DNA of 37,426 nt from NCBI GenBank assembly GCA_001655205.1, contig LPNZ01009670.1, positions 1 to 37,426 of the forward strand. The letters are read 5' to 3'. Within the stretch, counting starts at the first letter, position 1. Each line of letters begins with the position of its first letter. Source of the stretch: Lenisia limosa (taxonomy: Eukaryota; Breviatea). The notes beneath the pieces were generated by a model, which saw only the letters and a list, made by a program, of their open reading frames with translations, searched no databases and was not told the DNA's origin. The position numbers and the translations under genes were made by a program. Of this stretch, positions 1 to 12,200 are shown piece by piece.

Positions 1-53
1 TCCCTATGTATCACTGCCACCTCAGCGTTTTCTGTTGTTCAAATTTTTATCAG

Positions 54-415
54 GATCGAAAAACAGTTGATTTACCAGCCACGCGGTTGCCAATTTTTTT
101 TTTTTTTTTTTTAAAGTTTGGATTGATGTGTTTCATAATGAATATCATGCTACCTCTTTATAGTCTTGAAATAAAATACGCTTTCTTTGTACAGTACGCT
201 TTCTCTGTTCATACTCTGTTGCGGATAAAAATGTGTAAATGCGAGGTCGATGGTTTGTTTTCCTGTTTTTATTTGCCGTTTTTTGCTCACCCCTTATTAT
301 TGCATTTGAATGCTTATCTATTGCAGCAAAACTGATTGCAACGTTGTATGAGGAGAACAAAGATGAGGACGGCTTCCTTTACGTCACTTATGCCGGCGAA
401 AGCATCTTCGGTTAG
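54..415 (+). CDS. ATG8: ATG8 ubiquitin-like autophagy protein, C-terminal exons (5' part outside window)
   Basis: Two exons are visible, 54-85 and 327-415, joined by an intron at 86-326 (GT..AG); the phases match (1 nt + 2 nt gives Ala). The joined C-terminus contains [20 protein letters not shown] and ends AGESIFG followed directly by TAG at 413-415. The block [12 protein letters not shown] is the signature of the ATG8/LC3/GABARAP family, the ubiquitin-like protein joined to phosphatidylethanolamine on autophagosome membranes. The exon start at 54 follows TTTTTATCAG. The first roughly 80 residues lie upstream of the window. The last coded residue is the glycine used for lipid conjugation, so no C-terminal tail needs to be cut off by ATG4 before activation. 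Family assignment is firm; the exact 54-85 exon boundaries are less so. Confidence 0.88.
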
Positions 416-530
416 CCTCCAGCATATCTAGCACAGTTTTGATAATGTTTCTTTTTCTATTTAAGGGGTACTTGAAATAGATTCCCCATTCGTTCACTTG
501 AAGGTACCTTTACATTTTACATCAGAACGT

Positions 531-571
531 CATACTATACAGAACATCTAAGTTGAATCAGGGGGCTAGTT
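531..571 (+). repeat. Dispersed repeat D, copy 1
   Basis: The stretch around CAGAACATCTAAGTTGAATC and the following run AGGGGGCTAGTT recurs almost exactly at 16051-16082. The two contexts are unrelated (spacer here, intron of a minus-strand gene there), so this is a dispersed repeat. Too short to classify. Confidence 0.6.
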
Positions 572-1980
572 TATCGAGGCTTCAGGGGAGGTGTTGAGGG
601 GAATGGTAGTGTTGGCAACGGGGTCGTGGCTGAACTGTAAAAGCGAAAAGGAAGGTATCAATACTAGGTCAAAAATATAGTGAATTCTATCACCTTTTCT
701 TTGAATTTACTGTCCTTCAAACAAAATCACGGGTAAAGCCATCTTTAAAATTATCAAAAAAAACAACATTCTTTGACCCCCCTCCCAACTCCATGTACAA
801 CCCCCCCCCCTCCAAAACTAATATATGATATACATATATTTGACGGCCACCCTTATGGAGACTACTTTTCGTAAGGCTTCATTCATTTCTGGTCATACAT
901 ATTAGGTACCTTGATAGATTGAGGAGAAGTTGAAAAGGATATAATACAGGGGCAGAAAACGAGGAGGGACTAGACTTCACCAATTGTAAAATGCAAATTG
1001 TTGGGCGAATTGTCTTATTAGCGTGGTAGTGTCGGCTCTGACCAGATACTACCTTGCTATCTCACCCCTTAACTTCTTTGTGAACCCACCTGTCAACATA
1101 ATAGACAATTCATTACACACATGGGTTAAGGGTGGATCGTATTTGGGTTACATATAGGACCCCATATTTACATTGGTCATAAATTTCTCAATAACAAAGA
1201 ACTTGCTCACAAGCCCTACCATTTAATATAGTCCTCCATTGGACAGAAAGGCAGGAACATTGTGGCAATAGTGGCTGTGAATACCTGAACTGTAAGAGGG
1301 TTTACATCATTGTTTCCAAAAAGAGCCCAGAACTATATTCCGGACTGAAAGGAGTGGAACACAGCGATATAATGAGCTCATTAAAAAGGGGGTTGTATTT
1401 TTATTAGCGTTTGGATTTAAAAATATAAGTGACAAAGACAGTATTTTAATGTCAATTATTGTACGTTTCCCAAAAAAGTTATTTCCCAATTTTAGAAAAG
1501 CCAAACAGGCTTCTAAAGCATATGCATACATATATATATATCTACAGATCATACAAATGATTTAAATTTGTGTAGGCTGACCTATATGATCATAGACCGA
1601 CTTTCAGTCGAAATGATGAACGAAGATAACATGAGTGTCGAGTGTATCAGAGTATCATTGGAATTATAAGAGGAGTGGATGTATGAGGAATCATATCACT
1701 GACTGGAAAATGATAGTTCACCTTAAAAATGACCCAAAAATAGACATGATTAAAATAAACCAGTATTTCCCATGCACACATTAGAACACCACTCCCATGG
1801 CATACCACATAGAATACGATACCTAGCCACTGCTTTTGACTGAATAGGTATCCCTTGCGCTTCTCTCTACCCACCACCATCACCTAGGATATAACAAACA
1901 GTTAGAATTGGGTCTCAATACGCAATGATCAGAAAGGATTGGTATTTAGTTGAAATCAAAGGAGGTGAAGTACAAACGAA

Positions 1981-2103
1981 ATGGAGACATTCACAAAAGC
2001 CCTTACCTTTATGCTTGACATTCCTGACTCCTTACCCACATCTTCGTCACGCATTTTAGCAGTTGCTGAAATTGGTTACGTCTTGTTGACATATGCCACA
2101 TGA
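1981..2103 (+). other. Unassigned 40-codon ORF
   Basis: An ATG at 1981 opens a 40-codon frame beginning METFTKALTF and ending in LLTYAT before TGA at 2101. Its second half is mildly hydrophobic and its composition is protein-like rather than AT-random. It could be an upstream exon, a small gene or chance. No family recognised, and no splice partner found. Confidence 0.2.
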
Positions 2104-2717
2104 CTACCCATATAATATGCAGAGTCTCCTTCATTTCAAAATGTGGCTTAGCCACTTACGATACACCTCCATACAAAAAAAAAATAAAAATAAAAAAAAG
2201 AAGTCAATTTCTTTTCACCATATTGTTGTAATTCTCAAATACAATACAAGGAAGATCCGGGCATTCAGACTATTTTGAAGCTTCATTACCTTGATCAATA
2301 TGTGTGGCTCTGGATTAGTGTTCTTCTTAAATTTTACCAGCTAGCTATTATTTAATCAATGTTGCAGAATACGGTGATTTAGTGCGATTGAGTTGCGAAA
2401 GGTTCATTTAAGGCTACTTATCGAAGTAAGAGCAATGAATAGGTGCACTCATCCCCAGAATTATTATATATTTAAAAAACGATGCTTGTTTGACGATTAA
2501 ATATTTATTGCATTATTTTATATTATTTAAAATTCGTAATTAATAATGATATAGTTTTAGAAATTTTGGCTCAAGTAGTTTGCCCTCAAGACTAGTTGTC
2601 TATGTGTACCAATTTTGTGCGATAGAACTTTTAAACGCTGTATAATACATCGCTGACGCGCTTGGAACGGTAATCTGAGGATATGAATTATCATTAAGTG
2701 CCTTCGGCTTCTTTGTT

Positions 2718-2743
2718 CTTCTCTCTCTCTCTCTCTCTCTCTC
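2718..2743. repeat. CT microsatellite
   Basis: A run of TCTCTC dinucleotides lies in the spacer upstream of the cyclase gene. Confidence 0.85.
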
Positions 2744-3054
2744 AACAGTATCACAGCGTCTCTTGGTTCCTAATATTCAGATATTAATTAAGAATCTATT
2801 GAACCCTATTTACCTCCAAACTTGATGATCAGTCCGCGGATATCTTGTATCTTTCTCACCTCGTCAGTTTGCTGACAGCCGCATTATGGGGCTCTCAGTT
2901 ACAAGTAGTCATCTGTCCAATGCATCGGCTGTCTCAGAGCGGAGCGTTATGAGCAATGAGCTGTGGGATGGGGTTGTTTCCGGAATTATATCTTTTTGAA
3001 ATCAATTCAATTGATTTGGTGGCAGAGTCTATTTTTGTCATTTTATGATATAAC

Positions 3055-3152
3055 TAGGGCTTCCCTACGGTCCGAAAAAGACAGTTTAAATGTCGATATT
3101 TACGAGAATTTATCGAGATATTCGGTCTTTTTGTGACCGTAGTGAATCCCTA
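3055..3152. mobile_element. Inverted-repeat element A1 (MITE-like)
   Basis: About 98 bp bounded by TAGGGCTTCCCTACGGTCCG on the left and the reverse complement of a similar sequence ending GAATCCCTA on the right. The two ends pair with each other, with A/T-rich middle sequence containing TTATCGAGAT. The ends match those at 31527-31621 closely and those at 20087-20170 and 22467-22572 more loosely. No coding capacity; size, paired ends and TA at both borders fit a non-autonomous DNA transposon. Confidence 0.7.
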
Positions 3153-3220
3153 GATATAACCAATGGGGGCCCATGCAGTCTTGCCTTACGCAACTTACAC
3201 TTCACTACAGGGAGGGTGAC

Positions 3221-6200
3221 ATGGCCAACTTTGTGGTCCGTAAAACTGCCATTGAAGAGGCCGTCCGCAGAGAAGTCAGGCGTCAGCGTATCACAGACAC
3301 TCTTGTGAGGAGAGGGCCTGACGAGCATACTCGAATATTCATTTTGTTTATTGAAGCCATTGAATGACAAAATTTGACATTAAATAGTAATGGAGTTCGT
3401 TCCAATGTGGCTCACTTCAAATTTTTAAATTAATTTATTAAATAATTGCACTGAGCTCTGCTCTTTTGTCCTTTTAGATATTTACTCATCTTTTGGTCTT
3501 ATCATCGTAGTACTCAAACATTACCTTGGCTACTGTGAGTCAAATCATCATCCTGAGTGCCCATCTTGTTGCTGAGGACTATTCCCCAACGCCAATCACA
3601 ATATGGTGTTTGCTAATCTTCTTGACAGCCTGTTCATCATGTAAGGAAGATCTTCTTGGTGAATATTTTGGAGATGATTGAATGTTCATTCTCCAGCATG
3701 TGCTATGGTTATGCGAGCTATCACGCTTATATCCCAAGTTACTTCTGTCATAAGAAAACACACAAATCGCTCAAGAGGAGCGCATAGTGGTAGGCACTTG
3801 GAGATTCAAAAGTCATAACAATGATTTTTGGATAAAAATAGAATTGATCTCATGCTTGTTGTTGTTACAATATAATTCATGAAAATTTAATGTCTTTTAA
3901 CCCATTTCCTACAGCTGTATTTACTCCTTCAGTTTACCTCAAAGCTGCCCAAATGTCATCAATAGGGAGAGGCTTGTATGGGGGCTTTTTGACAAACTAT
4001 GTCAAGTATAATCATCACTTTTGTTAAATTCAATAATCAAATGGCAGCGATAGTATTGCTCGTCATATCTTTGGTCCATTATGCAACACTGTGTTTTTCT
4101 TCGTTTTACTCCCCAGAATGCCAAACTACTACATGCCGTTTCAAGTTCTTCTCGCAGTTATCCGAGCCTTGGCGTTAGCAGGACTTCTGATCGCTGATCC
4201 CGTGGTGTCGGTTGGCGTTCGAGCGAGTGCCATGGTCATCATGGCCGTTTGCTCTTGTGCGCGTGGCTCTGGGTCCATAATTTAGGCTTTTTATCTGATT
4301 TCGTTCTACTACATGCATAGATATGTGTGTACATATGATATATCTAAGTATATAATACATGTATAGTATATTATATTTACTCCATGTGAAGTAGTCTATT
4401 GTATGTCGTGATATATGTGTTACTTTGTCTCTAACCAGATTACTTTATTTCATGCATATACCCATATGACGTTTGATACATCACCTTTCTGGTCAATCCA
4501 TACCCAATAAACAATACCTAATCTCATCTATGAATATGATGCTCAACTTGAAATTCTTGACTGGTTCAGCACTGTTCTCTGGAATGAACATTCTTCCGTC
4601 GTTCCTTATTTGCTCGATGTTCAATGTGATCATCATCACCTATGACATCATGAAAGGTAAACTAATTGCTGATATAACTGTATATTATGAAATAGCAAAT
4701 CATGTGTTCTAGACATGGATTAATGTACACTAATCGCTAGATTGTGTGTATGTCAACTCGGACTCCTTCTCAAATTAGGCTTGAGCCGGTACTTCCCTCA
4801 ATTCTCTAGGGTACCAAATGAACATCTACATCCAATTTGCCTTCTCAATCGTTCTGGTCTTTCCTGTGATCCAGAAAGTTGCCCATAGCAACCTTGTGCA
4901 ATCCGTGAAGTCAAGGAAGAAAGCCGATCGTGATACCAATAGAATGCGTAAGAGGGGTTGGTGATAGTAGTTACATCAGCAGAGGGGGTCCATATATATG
5001 AATGAGTTTTGAAGATTATCTTGTCAGAGGGTGAGTAGAGGGTGGGGTGAGTAGCAGTTTGCAGTATTTCCGACTCATATTCTTAGTTTCATTCACATCA
5101 CGTTCTCGTTTTGCCCCATTTTCTAACATGTCCAGGAGGCATGTTGAAGCAGATGCTTCCGTCACACGTGAGAGCAAACCTAAATGTGAAGGGCTACTGC
5201 AACATTGTTGAGAGAATCTGTCTATCAAAAGTCTCACTGTTAGATTCACATCACATAAAATCAAGCAAAATGACACTTCCCTAAAATTCATTTTCTAGAA
5301 ATATAAACCGTGTCCCTTTTTTCCCATTATTTTTTCTTTATCCAAAGGCACATATTCCTCTGAGAATTCCTTATCAAAGTATACGTACAGATTCAATGTA
5401 GTATTTTCTGCTAACTATTCAGACTCAAGGGTCTCAGCCTGTAGAGGTGTTCCAGAATGTCACTGTCGCCTTTGTCTATGTAGGCTTACTGCAGTGTTTT
5501 TGTAAGAAAAAATGTCCAAATGTATAAGTGATTCAGTTTCTTATTTTTTTCACAAATAATACGTATCATATGATATCGATATGTTCTCAAAATACCACAT
5601 CATATCATTTGGACGAATATGCTCTGATATGGTGTATTTCCTTTATTATTATTATTATTGCTAAATTCATAGTTCATTGTTTAGGTTACGTTCATTGATG
5701 CTGAGCTAATGAAGAACGCTTCTGTGGTAAGTCAGGGCTTCACCAGTGATTATTTACCTCTCAAATTTGAAAAGTTTCAGAATCATCGACATTCATCATA
5801 CAATTCTACTGTATTTCAGCAATTATTCCATTCACGAATCTTGCTCTTTAGCATACTCGTGTATGTTGAGACGTACGGTGTAATGATAAATTCGATTAAC
5901 TGGTCAGATTGTGAGTGAACTAACACGATTCGTGAAAGCCGCTGATTCTGTCATTGATGTTAACAACTGGTTTGCTGGATGATATTTGGTGCTCTGTAAT
6001 TAAGTGTACCTATTCGATTTGTGAGGAACTTTGCAACTCGGAGTTTTGAGTATCGACTTTTTTTGATACTAACGCGATCCAGCTTTAAGTTGGAACAAGT
6101 GGACTACTCCCTTATTTACGTTGGCGGTCTGCCTGTACAAACTGGCAACGGTAAAAGAAGACATGTTACAAGCTGTGGGGTGGGGGCACAGCAACATGGA

Positions 6201-9200
6201 TATTGATTTCTCGCATATCTGTTCTTCACTGTCCCGTTAGCTCTATCACAGTCAGCATAATTTGTTCTTCCATTGGGCACTCTAAGCCCATCTTACCCTT
6301 AAGCTCTAGGCCCCTCTTAGCCTAAGCCCCTCTTACCCTAAACCACTCTCACCTTCTTACAATGGCAGTGGATAGCGGGGAGGCTGGAGCCCAGGCGACC
6401 GTGAGAGTTTCTTTGGGCATCGCTGAGTCTGTGCGAGGGGGAAGGTTGCCTGTTTGTTCAAGTTTGTCAAGAGAGGATGGGCGTTTGATAATATTTTTGG
6501 AGGTGCCAACTGAAAACAAAATGATCATTTAGCCCTTTACCTTACCATAGCCCTTACTTCTTATCATAGCCTTTAAAAATGATAACTCTATAACTTATCA
6601 TCTAACCAGGTTCGTCGAAGGGGTATATTCAGCCTCACAATCGGCGCTAACTCGGGCACCACTTCTGCTGGCATGCTTGGTGGGGAGGAGGGGCAGATAA
6701 TATGCAGACAATATTATTTTTGCAGGAAAAAACCGTGTTTTTTTAACTTATAAAGACATCTGAAAGCGTTGTGGATACACACTTCATAATGGGTTATGTT
6801 AGTGTGTTCACTCGTAATATACCACTTCATTTGCTCTGGTCAAGATCGAAGACTAACCTTCCAGGTCTCTCGCGGCAATGGGTGATGGTGTCATCAACGC
6901 TGAACAAGGCTTCGCGCATTGCTACAATGGCTGCCGAAGATAACATCATGTGGGCTGTGTGGCATATTCATGTGGGCTTTTGCATGATGTATTGATATTT
7001 TGTTTGCTCTTCAACCAACCCACCCCCCCTTCAATTTTCACTTTTTCAAAAGAAGCATGTATGGAATCTTTTAGTCGAAATCTGTTGCATTTTTAATACC
7101 ACTAGGGTCTCAAAGTCTACTGTTGATGCAATTGCAGCGTCCAAGGAGAACGTTTTCGTACAGGGTGAGTTGGGTGAGTTGTGGTCATTGATGGGTATTT
7201 GTGGATAAATCAATGACACTAAAGGCGTGTGTGGTGTGATTTGTTTCATTGTGATTCAAAAATACTGAAATTCATTAATCTTGACCTATGTAGTTCCACC
7301 TCCAAATGAAACAGAGACTGACGATGGTAGTTCGGGGGGGGGGGGGNNNNNNNNNNNNNNNNNNNNNNNNNNNNNNNNNNNNNNNNNNNNNNNNNNNNNN
7401 NNNNNNNTAATCAGTCACCTCAATTTTATAACAGAATATCAATATTCTTTCATTTTTCAATTTCGTGCAATTAGTCCATAAAGATCCTCATTTCTGACGC
7501 CCTCTTCACGACTGACTTTTTAGAAGAACCACCTGTCACAATTATTGGAGATAATGGGATTTGGAAATGCATCCCTTCAGGCTCAATCGAGGCTAAGGTT
7601 GGGTGTTTTGCTTCTGTATTATTCTAATGGTTCTGATTTGTTCGGATAGTTTTGGGATGTAACTACAAATTGATATATAAACAATCAACAACTCTGACAA
7701 TTTCTAATTGCGACAAGCCATAGTGCTGCTTCGGCTTATCTATATTATTCTCTTGGAAATGGCTTCCCATCAAATCCCCTATACGTTTCATTTGACATAT
7801 TTAGGGACTAGGTCGCTTCCCTGTTTGGACCGTGTTTTCAACGCTCTTACATGGGTATGCTACTACTTGTGTGAACTTTACATCCCCTCTTCCTACTCTA
7901 TCCAGTCACAAACAACTAGCTAGTAGTTCCCTATTTATCATATTTCAATTCCCCCAACCACATCATTGTCCCGATTAATCGTCACTTCCCCTGCGACACA
8001 TTCCTTATCTCCCCCCCCCCCCNNNNNNNNNNNNNNNNNNNNNNNNNNNNNNNNNNNNNNNNNNNNNNNNNNNNNNNNNNNNNNNNNNNNNNNNNNNNNN
8101 NNNNNNNNNNNNNNNNNNNNNNNNNNNNNNNNNNNNTCGAGCGAAATATGTTCTACAGTTTGCGAGGGTCCCTTGTAGTTTCTGAGGTCCTGGTTTTCTA
8201 TCATTCCTAGTTACAAGATGGAAATTTTACATTTTTATAATATTAATAAACTACCATTCCAATTTGATTCTACTTTAACACTGAAGGGAGTCTGGGAGCT
8301 GTACGGCTATTGAAGAACTGGAGAGCACTCATCCTGATCAGGTATGTTCCATGCTTTATTACAGTCATTATCATTCATGTCGATGGATTATTATTAAGAC
8401 CAGACCAAAATCCTAAGTCGAATTTTTGGGCTTAATTCGGAGTTTCGGCCAAAAATCCGACATAAGCTTATTGTTTAAGCTCGTTGTTTTGAGTTAGCAA
8501 TTGAAAACGATAGAGTATTTTTGCTTCCAAAATTGATAAAATTAGTACTGTGAATATATGTATTTTTTTATTTGAAATATGTGTTTTTTTGAAGGTTAAT
8601 ATGATAAACAGTGACCAAAGACCCGGTTCAAAATCCTTAAGTCGGAGTTTGTAGTTTTGAAATGGAATTCCGGGGTCCTTAATCATTTTCAATTTCGCTT
8701 CAAATCTTCCGTTTTTGAAACAGACTATATTTCTTTGTCCTAGATTAAACTGTCATCCCAACAAATTGGTGATATTTCAGGCGGAAATGCTGTTTGGAGT
8801 CAAGGTCAACAAGCTCTTCATGACTCTTGATGTTGACAAAAGTCTCAAGGAGGATGAAGTTGACACTCATTTGCTTCTGATTCAAGATGTGGGTGTTTAT
8901 GATAGTGTCCATTGATAGTTCAGATAGAGGGAAAAGTCTGCTTTTCCCAATCTGTTTTCCAGACAAATGATAAAACCAATTTGATATTTCTCTCAATGTT
9001 GTTATTACAACAGAGCCTTTTTTTGTTCTTCATCGCTTTAGATCCCGGGACAAGACGCTGAGAAGCTCTGTGAAGAACATCGATGGAACTTCCTTTGGGA
9101 ATCCAGGGTATGGTTTGATAAAACGATTTTCTATTAGATCTACAACTCCGTTTGATTTTTTCATGATACTGTGCCCGCTTTTACAATACTGCACACCGTT

Positions 9201-12200
9201 CAAGTCTTACCCTGTAGTACCTGGACATGGTAATGAGTGTTGTGACAGTTGCCGCCTTTATTGGAACAATTGCCATGTACGTTGGGGTGACTCTTCACTT
9301 GTGCAGGAGGGGGGGTATTGCCTAGAGCCCTCCAAACATGACGGTTATTCAAGAACCTAATATATCTGTTGGCAAGCTAACCTTCTCAACCCCTCTGTTA
9401 CGTAATAATGGGGCTAGCATCTGGTCACAAAATAAGAACAGTCCTTCATATTATTCTGATAATTTGACCTTTTGCAGGAGGGAAGACACCTATAATGGCA
9501 AGAATGGAATGTCCTACTTCTCTGATGTGGGTTGAGTTCCTTTCTAGGATGTCTTTGAACTATCACACATACTGTGATAATTTGAGCAATTCCCTTCACA
9601 GAATTTTAAGGCAAATGATTGATTATTATGCTGCAGGAGCGACATACCGCGTTTATGTATATAAACCCCGTTGCAACAATTATATCCTTGGTGTCGTGGT
9701 TCAAGAAGCTTAATCTGTGGGGGGATTTGGTGTGTTATTGTCACGTGTTATTCACTTTTTAGATTATATGATATCTAGTATTATATATAATATACCTTTT
9801 CTGAATCATCTTTATGATTTCCTTTAACGAGATATTCGTATCAAAAATATTCTCACAATCAAGATGGAAAGATTGGTCCATTCCTCTCTTTGCGCTCCTT
9901 TTCGGTTCAATGTACTTCCCAGGCCCCAGAGATGACCAAACCGAGTGGGGAGGGGGGGGGGTTGAGATTATGAAGAGTAAATATGTTTTATAGATTAGTT
10001 TCTCAAAATAATTTATCATTTTCGGTATCGAAGTGATCCCATCAAATGCAACACTCCCACTATGTTGACAGGTTTAGGCAAACCGAACAGATCATCGGAA
10101 ACGTTTGCTGGTGCATTATCATCTTCCTCAGCAATTCCGCGTTCATTTATATGTAAGTCTTGCTTTTTATCTTGGGAGGAATTATTTTGAATTTTGGAAA
10201 AATCATGGATAGTATTATCCCATTTATGGCTCTAATTCTTCATTTAGCTACATGTAATATCCGTTATTTATATGATGTACATTACATTCATTTGATATAA
10301 TATTATTCATATGATATTATTTGTAGCGATATAATTTTTTTTGCCTTTTTTAAGAGCAATAATGATACTCCAGGGTCCCAGCATTCATTATTCAAACAAT
10401 ATGCATCATTGCACTCTGCATCATCCACGGATTCTTTGTGGGGAACATTGTCATTCGAGTCGCGTCCGTCTTAGCCTGTATTATCCCCATTATCATCTAC
10501 AGCAGAAGGCGGTAGGATGGCTGGTTTATACAATTATATTATAGTAATGGTGGGGCAGCGGTTGCTTAGAGTCTCGATGTAATTTACAAACAGCCATCCT
10601 CACAGTGTATCCCTGCATTGATGTTGTGTTTTTCAGTCTCGTTTTTATTTCGTTTCGTTGCTGCAGACCTGGGCTTTGTTTGTTTTGTTGTTTTCAACCC
10701 GCGTGTATAGTCCGTCAGCCAAGAGAGTTGATTTTGGGCTTTTTTGTTTCAATAATTTTCCATGTTTTACCCCCACGTGCAGGTATCGATACGCCATTTC
10801 ATGTTTTCTTGAGTATGAGATCATCAAGTTCCGGAACTCACAAATGCACAGTATGTTGTCATCAGTATTAGATTGATTTTTTTTTGTATTTTTGACTGAT
10901 TGACTATAATGGTTAATTGTTATTTAATACATACATATCAAATGATATACTCTTACAATATACTCATAGAGTCTCGAATGCGCAGTATTTCTTCACTCAA
11001 CAGATGTTTTATCCACGTTGCTTCCCTCAAACGTGGTTGACGACTTTGTGGCCGATCAGCTTTCAGTCCAGTCCTATGAGTCCCTGAGCGTTTTACAGGT
11101 CAGAGGGGTGTACAGTTCAATGAAAATTCTGGTACATCATCGAAGGCGTGTTATTATGAATTTTAGAAACTCCAAGTAACGTTGTAAGGTATGTAGTGAA
11201 CAATGATTTTGCTCCCCCCTCCCCATTTTCTCGCTCCTTGCCCTGTCACTTTTGATACTGCAATTGAAACTTAAAAGAGCCTTCAGCTTATTCTCATGCT
11301 CCAGTTGGACATAGCTGGCTTCACCAAGTTTTCCAGTGACAAGGACCCAAGAGTGGTGTTCGCAACCTTGACGAATCTTAGTACGCTGGTCAAACTCATG
11401 TGGTATTAAATCATCATCATATTTCCAATATCGAATAATCACAAAATAAGACCGGTTTAATTAGCTTCTCTTCTGCTTCGCTTCGCAAATTGCAGTCATT
11501 GTTTTATTTTGGTCCACTTCAACCATCTTTCTAACAATGCAGTTACAAGCTTTGATACCTTGTGCATGACTTACGCGGGCTGTACGAGACTCTACACTAT
11601 TGGAGATNNNNNNNNNNNNNNNNNNNNNNNNNNNNNNNNNNNNNNNNNNNNNNNNNNNNNNNNNNNNNNNNNNNNNNNNNNNNNNNNNNNNNNNNNNNNN
11701 NNNNTATAACGCCTCGAAAATTATCGATATTTTGTTGTTCTTTTCAGACTGGAGTGAAGGCCTGGTACAGGGAACTGTATTTTTAAGAAGCCTGGCTAGG
11801 ATATGTGCTGTGTGGGGGGGGGGGGCAGNNNNNNNNNNNNNNNNNNNNNNNNNNNNNNNNNNNNNNNNNNNNNNNNNNNNNNNNNNNNNNNNNNNNNNNN
11901 NNNNNNNNNNNNNNNNNNNNNNNNNNNNNNNNNNNNNNNNNNNNNNNTTTGTTTCAATTGAGTTCCAAGAAGCAATTAGCCTTGGGATCCATGGAGGTCT
12001 TTCCCCCTCTAAATTTTTATGACCCTTTTAGGTGATTGCAGGCAACACCGAAATCCCAATGTTCCAGGTTAGGGGCAATTGAACTTTTCTCTGTACTAAA
12101 TAATATGATGGTTAAACCTCAAACATATTTGATACCATCTGATATTTTGGACCGCTGTGAGAGAGGCCTAAAAAGATAGTGCCTTGATGGAATTAGTGAT

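Larger units (their letters stand above)
416..3220. other. Spacer between ATG8 and the cyclase gene; no convincing gene
   Basis: This 2.8-kb AT-rich stretch shows no exon that I can tie to a family. It holds one copy of a dispersed repeat (531-571), a CT microsatellite (about 2718-2743), a small inverted-repeat element (3055-3152) and a 40-codon ORF at 1981-2103. The ATG8 3' UTR and the promoter and 5' UTR of the cyclase gene must lie here, but no motif fixes them. Confidence 0.6.

Noticed and set aside
3110-3370. Minus-strand 86-codon ORF and plus-strand 72-codon ORF
   Set aside because: They overlap element A1 and the candidate first cyclase exon in other frames and show no family signal.
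7938-8204. ORFs running through runs of N
   Set aside because: N codons are not evidence; the same holds for ORFs across the other gaps.
11748-11766. Possible cyclase exon after TTTTCAG (ACTGGAGTGAAGGCCTG)
   Set aside because: The family needs only about three residues between TIGD and VIAGN, so an exon here would insert extra sequence. More likely intronic.
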